Shown here: positions 1-6,284 of the stretch, piece by piece
Layout: every line of letters starts with the position of its first letter
Numbering within the stretch: position 1 is the first letter of the stretch
From: an uncultured bacterium
Lineage (GTDB): Bacteria; Cyanobacteriota; Vampirovibrionia; Gastranaerophilales; Gastranaerophilaceae
Reading direction: 5' to 3'
NCBI GenBank assembly: GCA_900554095.1
Contig: USGC01000106.1
Coordinates: 1-6,286 of the forward strand
Length of the DNA stretch: 6,286 nt
The notes under the pieces: model-generated
Told to the model about the DNA's origin: nothing
Database searches by the model: none
What the model saw: only the letters and a program-made list of their open reading frames with translations
Program-made: the position numbers and the translations under genes

Positions 1-338
1 TGATAATTCTTGAATCCCCATCCTAAGCGAGATGTACAGAATAATAAATAAACAAGTGAGCCTAATGGCAACAATAACTGACTAACAATAAAATCTTCTA
101 AATCTAAAATTGTAGAACCTGCACCTAATGCTTGAATATTGCTTAAAACATTGAATCCTAAAGCACAAGGTAATGAAAGTAAGGTAATTAAAACAAAATT
201 AATGATTACAGCCTTTTTTCTTTCAATATTTAATAACTCCATTGTACAAGCAATAATATTTTCAAAAACAGCAATAACTGTAGAAAGTGATGCAAAAGAC
301 ATAAATAAGAAAAATAATGTTAAAAAGATTTTTTTCAT
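1..338 (-). pseudogene. 5'-truncated sodium-dependent transporter (NSS/SNF family), C-terminal fragment running off the window
   Basis: The minus strand is open from an ATG at 338-336 to the window edge (112 codons plus 2 nt). The product matches the C-terminal part of neurotransmitter:sodium symporters, which import amino acids or similar solutes with Na+. Residues 15-30 (FASLSTVIAVFENIIA) correspond to TM8 of LeuT, and A16, S19 and T20 align with its Na2-site residues A351, T354 and S355. Residues 43-62 form the next helix. Residues 79-107, with LDLEDFIVS, LPLGSLVYLLF and CTSRLGWG, are typical of the bacterial YocR-like branch. The first seven or so helices, including TM1 and TM6 that build the substrate site, are missing: an in-frame TAA lies two codons before the ATG, and the other upstream frames do not resemble the family. 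A good Shine-Dalgarno site (AGAAAGGA, 6 nt spacing) precedes the ATG, so a short membrane peptide could still be made. GC is about 26%, well below the neighbouring gene. It cannot work as a transporter alone. It is probably a remnant or a junction product. Confidence 0.8.
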
Positions 339-356
339 ATTTTATCCTTTCTTCTA

Positions 357-1043
357 TTAATCAGTGAATCTGAATTTTATCAAGGCCCATATCGCGTGGA
401 AACCATCGCGCCAGGTGATTTTTTTGCCTTCAGCGAATTCCCGTCCGTAATACGAAACCGGAAGCTCATACAATCTTGCGCCGCGTTTTAAAACTTTAGC
501 GGTAATTTCCGGCTCAAAATCAAATCTGTTTGATTTAATTTCAATTCCTTTGATGAAATCAGCCTTAAACGCCTTATAACAAGTTTCCATGTCAGAAAGC
601 GTAGAGCCGTAAAGCAGGTTTGTCAAAAATGACAAAAACTTGTTTCCGAGCAAATGGTGGAACATAAAAGAGCGTGAAGGCTTTCCGCCTTTTAACCTTG
701 TGCCGTAGCAAACATCGGCTTTACCGTCTTTCACAAGCTGCACAAGCGGTTCATAATCCGCCGGATCGTATTCCAAATCAGCGTCCTGAATTACAATAAT
801 ATCGCCGCTTGCCTCTTTAAAACCCGTTCTGAGCGCGGCACCTTTGCCTTGGTTGTAGTCATGGTAGAGAACTTTGTACGGCAGGCGCGGATAAATATCA
901 CGGGTTCCGTCGGTTGAGTAATCATCAATTAGGATAATTTCCTTTTCGAGACCGCAAAAACTGGCATTTTCAACTTTTTCCAGAATTTTTTCCAATGTCG
1001 TAACCTCGTTGTACACCGGAATAAGGATTGTAATTTTTTTCAT
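357..1043 (-). CDS. Glycosyltransferase family 2, DPM1-like (polyprenyl-phosphate sugar transferase type)
   Basis: This is a cytoplasmic GT-A enzyme of 228 residues, predicted to move a sugar from a nucleotide sugar to a polyprenyl phosphate for glycolipid, cell-wall or protein glycosylation. In order it shows the nucleotide-binding start IPVYNE (8-13), IDDYSTDGT (39-47), the KGAALRTGF segment (67-75), and the metal-binding DAD (87-89) followed by LEYDP. Next come GTRLKGG (114-120), LSDMETCYK (149-157) and FDFEPEITAK (174-183), all typical of the dolichol-phosphate-mannose synthase branch. There is no C-terminal membrane domain, so it is the short soluble form and looks complete. I chose the ATG at 1043: GGAG on the minus strand (plus 1058-1055) is 11 nt from it but only 2 nt from the alternative ATG at 1052, which would add MLS. 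The real sugar and acceptor cannot be read from the sequence. It is transcribed away from the signalling operon, with the transporter fragment 18 nt downstream. Confidence 0.9.
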   Translation of the reverse strand: MKKITILIPVYNEVTTLEKILEKVENASFCGLEKEIILIDDYSTDGTRDIYPRLPYKVLYHDYNQGKGAALRTGFKEASGDIIVIQDADLEYDPADYEPLVQLVKDGKADVCYGTRLKGGKPSRSFMFHHLLGNKFLSFLTNLLYGSTLSDMETCYKAFKADFIKGIEIKSNRFDFEPEITAKVLKRGARLYELPVSYYGREFAEGKKITWRDGFHAIWALIKFRFTD

Positions 1044-1070
1044 ACTTAACATTTCTCCAATATTTTTATG

Positions 1071-1098
1071 ATTGTATTCTTCTCAAAAATATTGTATA
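1071..1098 (-). promoter_or_regulatory. Weak candidate sigma70 promoter for the glycosyltransferase
   Basis: Read on the minus strand, TATACA (plus 1098-1093; 4 of 6 to TTGACA) is followed after 16 nt by TACAAT (plus 1076-1071; 5 of 6 to TATAAT). This would start transcription near 1064, just ahead of the gene. It overlaps almost completely the promoter facing the other way. The region is so AT-rich that chance matches are easy, so this is only a candidate. Confidence 0.3.
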
Positions 1099-1100
1099 AT
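1072..1100 (+). promoter_or_regulatory. Sigma70-type promoter of the five-gene signalling operon
   Basis: TTGTAT (1072-1077; the first three bases match the -35 consensus) is followed after exactly 17 nt by a perfect TATAAT (1095-1100). The start point would be near 1107, at the end of an A-tract, giving a leader of about 23 nt before the GTG start at 1130. It is the only clear promoter before the rightward genes. The gaps between those genes are too short to hold obvious promoters of their own. Confidence 0.6.
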
Positions 1101-1116
1101 AAAAAAAGAAACAGGT

Positions 1117-1123
1117 AAAAGGA
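1117..1123 (+). promoter_or_regulatory. Ribosome binding site that supports the GTG start of the HD-GYP gene
   Basis: AAAAGGA ends 6 nt before the GTG at 1130 and 12 nt before the in-frame ATG at 1136. The spacing favours GTG, which adds two residues (MG) to the ATG-started protein. Confidence 0.55.
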
Positions 1124-1129
1124 TAGTTT

Positions 1130-2881
1130 GTGGGAATGAATAGAGAATTAGACAATTCAGAAGTAAATGTAAAAAGCATCTTAGAAAAAGGCAAAAGCTT
1201 AATACAAAAAGCGCTTATTGATCTTCATAACAGCAACGCAAATCAGGCTAAAAAAGATTTGAACGATGCATTAAAATGTTTTAAAAGTGTTAATGAAATT
1301 TCATATATTTCGGTATGCATGAGCTTTATCGGGCTGACGGATTACATAATTGACAGAAATAATTACAGAAACTCTCTTGCCCTAATAAACGATGGGGCTT
1401 ATATGGCGGATTATTCAAATTCAATAACGGCAAAGCTTGTGTATGAATTCGTTACAGGTAGCCTCTGCTACTCTGAAAAAAATGATAAAGTCGCGCTTCT
1501 TCACTATGAAAATGCCAAGAATTACGCTGTTGAAGAGGATGAATTTAAACTTATAGGGTATATACTAAGCAGAATTAAACAAATTGAAAGCGGCAGTGAT
1601 TTTACAATTCCGGTACACAGCGACCCGCTTGTTTCTCTTGTAAAAATTGGCCGCTCAATCACCGCCTTAACCGATATTAACGTTTTGTTAAAAGTAATTG
1701 CGGAAGAAACCAAAAACGCCATGCAAGCAGACAGATGTACAGTTTTCATCTACGATAAAGAAAAAAATGAAATCTGGTCAAAGGTTGCTTTAGGTATGGA
1801 CAGCCAGGAAATCCGCTTTCCGGCAGATAAGGGGCTAGCGGGATACGTAGTTAAAACCGGCGAGACATTGAACATAGAAAATGCTTATACAGACAATCGT
1901 TTCAATAAAGATGTAGACTTAAAAACCGGCTACAAAACAAAAACAATACTTTGCATGCCGATTAAAAATAATAACCAGGAAATCATAGGCGCCTTCCAGG
2001 TTTTGAACAAAATCGACGGTGTTTTTACGAAAAATGATGAAGATTTGCTTGTTGCAATCGGCGGAAGCGCAAGTATTGCCTTAGAAAACGCGCAGCTTTT
2101 TGAACAGCAAAAAGAACTTTACAAAGAGCAAAAGCAGCTTTTTGAAAGCTTTATTGATACCTTAGCAGCTTCAATCGATGCGCGGGACAAGATTACAGCG
2201 GGCCACTCAAGCCGTGTGAAGCTTTATGCAATGCTTTTGGCAGACGAACTTAAACTTGATGAAAAAACAAAAGAACTTATTGAAAAGGCTGCAACGCTTC
2301 ATGATATTGGAAAGATAGGTATTCGCGACAGTGTTTTGCAAAAAGAAGGCAAACTGACTCCGGAAGAATATGCGCATATCCAGGAACATGTGAAAATTAC
2401 TCATAATATTTTGGACAATATTTGTATGACAGATGATTTTCGTGAAATAACAGAAATCGCATGTTCACATCACGAAAAATACGACGGCAGCGGATATTAC
2501 AGACACTTGAAGGGCGAAGATATTCCATATGGCGGACGTATTCTGGCGGTTGCGGATGTGTTCGACGCAATCACCTCAAAACGCCACTATCGTGATAAAA
2601 TGCCAATTAAAAATGTAATTGATATTCTGATTAAAGATTCCGGCACCCATTTTGATAAAAGCTTAGTCGATGTATTTCTAAAGATTACGGCTGACAAAAT
2701 CGTCAAGGTGTTTTTAACAGAAAATCACAGCAGTTTCAAATCTGAAGACGCCGAAATCCTAAGCCGCTATACATTAATGGATATTTACAATTTTATCCTT
2801 AATGAAAATGTAACATCTGACCAGAAAGGTATTGTAGAATTGTTCAATTACTATTATTCTGGTAATGTGGTAAACTCGTAG
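1130..2881 (+). CDS. TPR-GAF-HD-GYP signalling protein, probable cyclic-di-GMP phosphodiesterase
   Basis: This is a soluble 583-residue protein predicted to hydrolyse the second messenger c-di-GMP under control of a GAF sensor. Residues 12-155 are helical and TPR-like. A GAF domain covers about 171-322 and holds an NKxnFx3DE signature (N293, K294, F299, D303, E304), known from GAF domains that bind cyclic nucleotides. A short Gln/Glu/Lys-rich coiled-coil linker (319-340) leads to the HD-GYP domain (about 340-515). The likely metal ligands are present: H359, H391-D392 (HDIGK), H420, H447-H448 and D476. The signature HHEKYDGSGYY (447-457) has Tyr at 457 where the family name residue Pro is usual, but the rest of the motif is standard. 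The last 65 residues or so are of unknown role. There is no signal peptide or membrane segment. The GTG start is supported by its ribosome binding site. Its TAG stop overlaps the ribosome binding site of the next gene, so the two are probably co-translated. The fold is certain; the substrate is inferred from the family. Confidence 0.9.
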   Translation: MGMNRELDNSEVNVKSILEKGKSLIQKALIDLHNSNANQAKKDLNDALKCFKSVNEISYISVCMSFIGLTDYIIDRNNYRNSLALINDGAYMADYSNSITAKLVYEFVTGSLCYSEKNDKVALLHYENAKNYAVEEDEFKLIGYILSRIKQIESGSDFTIPVHSDPLVSLVKIGRSITALTDINVLLKVIAEETKNAMQADRCTVFIYDKEKNEIWSKVALGMDSQEIRFPADKGLAGYVVKTGETLNIENAYTDNRFNKDVDLKTGYKTKTILCMPIKNNNQEIIGAFQVLNKIDGVFTKNDEDLLVAIGGSASIALENAQLFEQQKELYKEQKQLFESFIDTLAASIDARDKITAGHSSRVKLYAMLLADELKLDEKTKELIEKAATLHDIGKIGIRDSVLQKEGKLTPEEYAHIQEHVKITHNILDNICMTDDFREITEIACSHHEKYDGSGYYRHLKGEDIPYGGRILAVADVFDAITSKRHYRDKMPIKNVIDILIKDSGTHFDKSLVDVFLKITADKIVKVFLTENHSSFKSEDAEILSRYTLMDIYNFILNENVTSDQKGIVELFNYYYSGNVVNS

Positions 2882-2885
2882 AGGA
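2881..2885 (+). promoter_or_regulatory. Ribosome binding site supporting a TTG start
   Basis: GAGGA starts at the last base of the preceding TAG stop and lies 8 nt before the TTG at 2894. The TTG-started product begins with a clean signal peptide, which confirms the unusual start codon. Overlap of the site with the stop codon suggests coupling to translation of the HD-GYP gene. Confidence 0.6.
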
Positions 2886-2893
2886 TATGTAAT

Positions 2894-4441
2894 TTGAAAA
2901 AAACTTGGCTAAAACTCTCAGCATTAATATTCTTAATATCAAATTGCGCCTCAGCCTCAGTACAAGCGCAAAATCTTTACGAGCAGATCCAGCCTGCAAA
3001 TCCTCTTAACCCGTCGCCTTATGTAGAAATTTCATTCACAGAACCGAAAAAAGCAACCTTAACCAGAAATGATATTCATAACCAATACGCGATCGGCTTA
3101 AACCGTTTTATGCAAAGTAATGTAAAATCCGCCTACGCCGATTTTTTGGTTCTTATCGAAAGCATGGCACCTAATGATTATGCTTACATGCAGTTGGCTT
3201 CAAAAATGGCTGATTTAGGTTTCTATACGCTTTCAGAACTTGCCTTGAATAAAATTAGAGATGATGATATTTCTTACCTTTTAAAAGAAGAAACTAAAAG
3301 GTTTTACTATCCTTCATACACACTCAAAAAAGAAGACGAAATTTATCTGGGAGAAGTTTTTTCAAACATAATCTACAATGACCAAAGCCGTGAAGCTACC
3401 GCAGAATTAGTGAAAAATGCACCGCTTTTGGCCGTGTCTGATTACGCAAATTACCTTGCAGCGCTCGGTTATCTTAAAGCTAACAACTACAACGATGCTG
3501 TAAAATACGCTGACAATGCCATTTCCAAAAATCAGCAGAACATAAATTACAGAAAATTGAAAGCAGAAATTCTGGCTCAAGGCAAAAAGCCTCAAAACGC
3601 TGTCAAAGTTGTTGATTATATTAAACAGCAGCATCTCTACACCGCAGAGTATTCTCAAAAGATAAACTCTCTTGAACAGTATATTCTTTATAAAATTCAA
3701 AAGGCCGATTATCGCAAAAATTATCATCTGGGTTATTACTACTACTACGAAAAAGAACTCAATAAGGCTCAGCGGACATTGCAGGGCGCTGTTTCAAACA
3801 AGAAAAAAAGCAACAAAGATGTCTATGCGCTTCTTTCCAGAGTTTATTTTGATATGAAAGAATTTGAAAAGGCCTCTGACATGGCAATGAAGGCTTACAA
3901 AATTGATAAAAATAACGTCTGTGCACTTTTGGTTCTTGGGGATGTAAATGTTAGAAACAAAGAATATAAAGAAGCTTTGAAGTATTACGAAAGAGCGGTT
4001 GACAATGAGAAAAATTCGCCGCTTCCGATGATACGCCTTGCGGAAACCTACCAGCAGCTTGAAAAAGATAAAAAAGCCAAAGATATTTATGCAAGAATTC
4101 TCAAAAACCGCTCTGACTGTTATCAAGCCTATTATCACATGGCTTTGCTTGATAAAGACCGTGAAGTCCCCTATCTTAAAAAAGCCATCGCGATAAATAA
4201 TACTTTTAAAGAAGCCTGGATAGATCTTGCTCGCGTCGAGATTGAAAAACAGAACTTTAATCAGGCAAAAAAGTATTTGAAAATTGCAGGATATATTGAC
4301 GAAAATGATTTTAGATATTATTATTATCAAGGATTGATTGCAAAGGCTCAAGGTTTAGATAAAGACGCAGCAAATAATTTTGAAAAAAGTCTTAAACTAA
4401 ACCCTGACTACCTGCCAGCCAAAAAGGAACTTAGCATATGA
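2894..4441 (+). CDS. Exported tetratricopeptide-repeat (TPR) protein
   Basis: A 515-residue protein made of a signal peptide and a long TPR array, so probably a periplasmic or envelope scaffold for protein-protein contacts rather than an enzyme. Residues 1-25 have a Lys-rich start (MKKTWLK), a hydrophobic core and a likely signal peptidase I site VQA|QN (25/26). Cys18 is not in a good lipobox (ISNC, Asn at -1), so lipidation is doubtful. Helical repeats cover about 60-135 and 182-250, then clearer TPRs at about 273-305, 309-340, 343-376, 377-410, 438-470 and 474-506. The last ends in the typical ALxxNPDYLPAKKEL-like pattern. GYYYYYEKEL (280-289) is a tyrosine cluster in one repeat. The TTG start is chosen from the signal peptide and the GAGGA site 8 nt upstream. 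The TGA stop overlaps the ATG of the next gene (ATGA), a sign of translational coupling with a response regulator, so a part in the same signalling process is likely. The partner is unknown. Confidence 0.85.
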   Translation: MKKTWLKLSALIFLISNCASASVQAQNLYEQIQPANPLNPSPYVEISFTEPKKATLTRNDIHNQYAIGLNRFMQSNVKSAYADFLVLIESMAPNDYAYMQLASKMADLGFYTLSELALNKIRDDDISYLLKEETKRFYYPSYTLKKEDEIYLGEVFSNIIYNDQSREATAELVKNAPLLAVSDYANYLAALGYLKANNYNDAVKYADNAISKNQQNINYRKLKAEILAQGKKPQNAVKVVDYIKQQHLYTAEYSQKINSLEQYILYKIQKADYRKNYHLGYYYYYEKELNKAQRTLQGAVSNKKKSNKDVYALLSRVYFDMKEFEKASDMAMKAYKIDKNNVCALLVLGDVNVRNKEYKEALKYYERAVDNEKNSPLPMIRLAETYQQLEKDKKAKDIYARILKNRSDCYQAYYHMALLDKDREVPYLKKAIAINNTFKEAWIDLARVEIEKQNFNQAKKYLKIAGYIDENDFRYYYYQGLIAKAQGLDKDAANNFEKSLKLNPDYLPAKKELSI

Positions 4442-5085
4442 AGAAAAACATCCTTATAGTTGAAGATCATGAATTAACACGCTTTGGATTAAAAACGACA
4501 TTCGAAGGTGTAGATTACATTGAAAACATCTACGAGGCAGAATCCGCAGAAACAGCGCTCGATATATTCAACAGCAACCCTATTGATATAATAATTATGG
4601 ATTTAGGCCTGCCGAACATGAACGGAATTGAAGCAACTAAAAAAATTCGCAGCTCTAATAAAGATGTAAAAATTATTATTTTGACTTCTCACAACGACGA
4701 AAATGAAGTCTTAAATAGTCTTCAAGCCGGGGCAAATGCCTATTGTTCAAAGGAAATTAATCCACAAAGACTTGTAACAGTGGTTCAATCAGTTGCCGAC
4801 GGAGCGGCCTGGTTCGACCCTAGCATTGCACATATTGTCTTGAAAGCAACAACTTCATCAAGAAGTTTTAACACAGAAAAAAATGCAAAAGATTATGACT
4901 TGACTGCGCGCGAGACGCAAATACTTAAACTTATGACAGAAGGTTATTCAAACATGGAAATCGCGCAGATTTTAGTTATAAGTATTAATACAACAAAAGC
5001 CCACGTTGCAAGCATTTTGCAAAAACTGGAAGTAGATGACAGGCTTCAAGCCGCCTTAAAAGCCCTGAAAAATAATATTGTATAA
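4438..5085 (+). CDS. NarL/FixJ-family response regulator (REC plus LuxR-type HTH)
   Basis: A 215-residue DNA-binding transcription factor switched by phosphorylation. The receiver domain (about 3-120) has the acidic pair E9-D10, phospho-acceptor D55 (IIIMDLGLPNMNG), T83 and K105, so all key residues for phosphotransfer are present. A linker of about 30 residues leads to a LuxR-type helix-turn-helix (about 152-212) starting LTARETQILKLMTEG and containing NTTKAHVASILQKL as recognition region. Length and layout are normal for the family. The ATG overlaps the TGA of the TPR gene by 4 nt, and AGGA (4425-4428) lies 9 nt upstream. No histidine kinase is encoded nearby, so its phosphate donor must be elsewhere. 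Target genes are unknown; autoregulation of this operon is possible but not shown. Confidence 0.92.
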   Translation: MKKNILIVEDHELTRFGLKTTFEGVDYIENIYEAESAETALDIFNSNPIDIIIMDLGLPNMNGIEATKKIRSSNKDVKIIILTSHNDENEVLNSLQAGANAYCSKEINPQRLVTVVQSVADGAAWFDPSIAHIVLKATTSSRSFNTEKNAKDYDLTARETQILKLMTEGYSNMEIAQILVISINTTKAHVASILQKLEVDDRLQAALKALKNNIV

Positions 5086-5102
5086 AAAGATAAGGAATTA
5101 AC

Positions 5103-5732
5103 ATGCCGCAAGTCGCAAATATTTTATTAGTCGACGATAATCCACAATATCTTAAAAATGCGCTTCCTTTATACGGATACAATGTCCGCACAGCAATCGA
5201 CGGAATACAAGCGCTGGATATTTTGACGAGCGAAAATGAGAATTTCGATTTAATTCTGCTGGACGTTATGATGCCAAATATGAATGGGTGGGAAGTTTTA
5301 AAAGCGGTTAGAAAACATGAAAAGACAAAATATATCCCGGTAATAATGATAACGGCGCTAAACGAAGACCAGACAATGATAGCAGGCCTAAAAACAGGGG
5401 CTGACGATTATATTTCAAAACCTTTTGTCCTGCCAAATCTTTTGGCGAGGATTGAGGCGGTGTTAAGGCGTTCAAACTGGAACAAGCAGCCGGTGAAAAA
5501 TGCCTCCTTGCCTTTCAAATCCGATGCGCCGCTGCAAACTCTTACGGCTCGAGAAAAAGAAGTATTGACATTAGCGGCAAAAGGTGCAAATAATAAAGAT
5601 ATAGCCGAAAAATTAGTGCTAAGAGAGGTTACAGTCAAAAGCCACTTAAATAGTATCTTTAAGAAACTAAATGTTACAAGCCGGACTCAAGCCGTATTAT
5701 TGGCTTTGCAAATGGAATTGATTAAAAATTAA
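5103..5732 (+). CDS. Response regulator with OmpR-like receiver and LuxR-type HTH
   Basis: A 209-residue two-domain regulator. The receiver (about 5-124) carries D11-D12, phospho-acceptor D54 (LILLDVMMPNMNGWE), T84 and K106-P107. Its GADDYISKPF and LLARIEAVLRR ending is the style usually seen with OmpR/PhoB winged-helix regulators, not NarL ones. The output is nevertheless a LuxR-type helix-turn-helix (about 145-207; LTAREKEVLTLAAKG, then VTVKSHLNSIFKKLNV). The first helix of the receiver is short: 14 residues from N13 to the GY motif, against about 17 in PhoB by eye. The gap to the previous gene is 17 nt, and AAGGA (5092-5096) is 6 nt from the ATG. It is not a recent duplicate of its neighbour, because receiver and linker differ widely. 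Both probably act on transcription, with or against each other, with phosphate from an unlinked kinase. That role is inferred from domains only. Confidence 0.92.
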   Translation: MPQVANILLVDDNPQYLKNALPLYGYNVRTAIDGIQALDILTSENENFDLILLDVMMPNMNGWEVLKAVRKHEKTKYIPVIMITALNEDQTMIAGLKTGADDYISKPFVLPNLLARIEAVLRRSNWNKQPVKNASLPFKSDAPLQTLTAREKEVLTLAAKGANNKDIAEKLVLREVTVKSHLNSIFKKLNVTSRTQAVLLALQMELIKN

Positions 5733-5753
5733 TGAAATTTAAAGGAGAATAAA

Positions 5754-6284
5754 ATGATTGATTATACAAAAGAAGAATTAATAGAATTGCTGAAAAAGCA
5801 CCCTGAAAAATTCAACGAATGGAAAATTGAACAAGAAGAAGTTGACTTGAGCGAAGTTGATTTTTCAGGTATAAACCTTGCAGAAATTGATTTTTCAGAT
5901 GTTGACCTAAATTCAAGCTCCTTTGCTGATTGTGCGCTTTCTTTTGTTAATTTTACGGGTGCTGACTTGACCTCAACTGATTTCACAAGAGCGCGAGTTT
6001 TGGAATGTGATTTTACGGAAAGTATGTTGTGTGGTGCGGATTGCAGTTATGCGGAAATGACGTATTGCAACTTTACGGATGCAGACTTGGCGGGCTGTAT
6101 ATTTTCAGAGGCAGACTTGAGTAATTCAGACTTGTCAGCGTCTGAAAATCTTTGTGCGTGCAGATTTGACGAGGATACAACATGGCCGGATTCTGATATG
6201 ATGCCCGAAGACTTTGACGCAAATTACAAAGATGACCTTTCATCCCTAAAAGACGAAGATGACAGCGTTATGAGTGATTACTAA
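5754..6284 (+). CDS. Strongly acidic pentapeptide-repeat protein
   Basis: A complete 176-residue protein. Residues 5-24 form a helix of the type often found in front of pentapeptide repeats (KEELIELLKKHPEKFNEWK). Residues 30-129 are 20 unbroken pentapeptides of the A(D/N)(L/F)xx type, enough for about five turns of a right-handed quadrilateral beta-helix. A closing segment (RFDEDTTWPD, 137-146) and a very acidic tail (147-176) follow. I count 45 Asp/Glu against 10 Lys/Arg. Four cysteines (60, 85, 105, 115) occupy the same repeat position (i-2), where small residues normally face the core. Known relatives include DNA mimics such as MfpA and Qnr that bind gyrase, but most family members have no known role, and none can be assigned here. 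There is no signal peptide, so it is likely cytoplasmic. A strong ribosome binding site (AAAGGAG, 5741-5747, 6 nt spacing) suggests good expression. It lies 21 nt after the second regulator, probably as last or near-last gene of the operon. Confidence 0.88.
   Translation: MIDYTKEELIELLKKHPEKFNEWKIEQEEVDLSEVDFSGINLAEIDFSDVDLNSSSFADCALSFVNFTGADLTSTDFTRARVLECDFTESMLCGADCSYAEMTYCNFTDADLAGCIFSEADLSNSDLSASENLCACRFDEDTTWPDSDMMPEDFDANYKDDLSSLKDEDDSVMSDY

Noticed and set aside
339..356. Terminator between the glycosyltransferase and the transporter fragment
   Set aside because: The 18 nt hold a ribosome binding site and no stem-loop with a T-run in the right direction.
139..360. Plus-strand open frame of 73 codons at the left end
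   Set aside because: It has no good ribosome binding site and its product is featureless. The opposite strand carries a clear NSS transporter sequence through the same bases.
2939..2950. Lipoprotein signal in the TPR protein (Cys18 after ILIS-N)
   Set aside because: Asn at position -1 does not fit the lipobox rule (Gly, Ala or Ser). A normal signal peptidase I site at VQA|QN is better.
3733..3747. Short TAC/TTA trinucleotide run as a possible phase-variable microsatellite
   Set aside because: It is short, imperfect and a multiple of three, so slippage would not shift the frame. It simply encodes a tyrosine cluster.
3794..4351. Long antisense open frame (185 codons) inside the TPR gene
   Set aside because: Its product is a low-complexity Ile/Phe-rich string of the kind obtained by reading Lys- and Asn-rich codons backwards. 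The sense strand has regular TPRs and a signal peptide.
5762..5986. Antisense open frame over the pentapeptide gene, rich in Ser and Lys
   Set aside because: Its apparent repeats mirror the pentapeptide codons on the plus strand. No start signal of its own is seen.
5870..6130. Apparent DNA tandem repeats (many GACTTG- and GATTTT-like units)
   Set aside because: They follow from the 15-nt period of the pentapeptide codons and are not an independent DNA repeat or CRISPR array.
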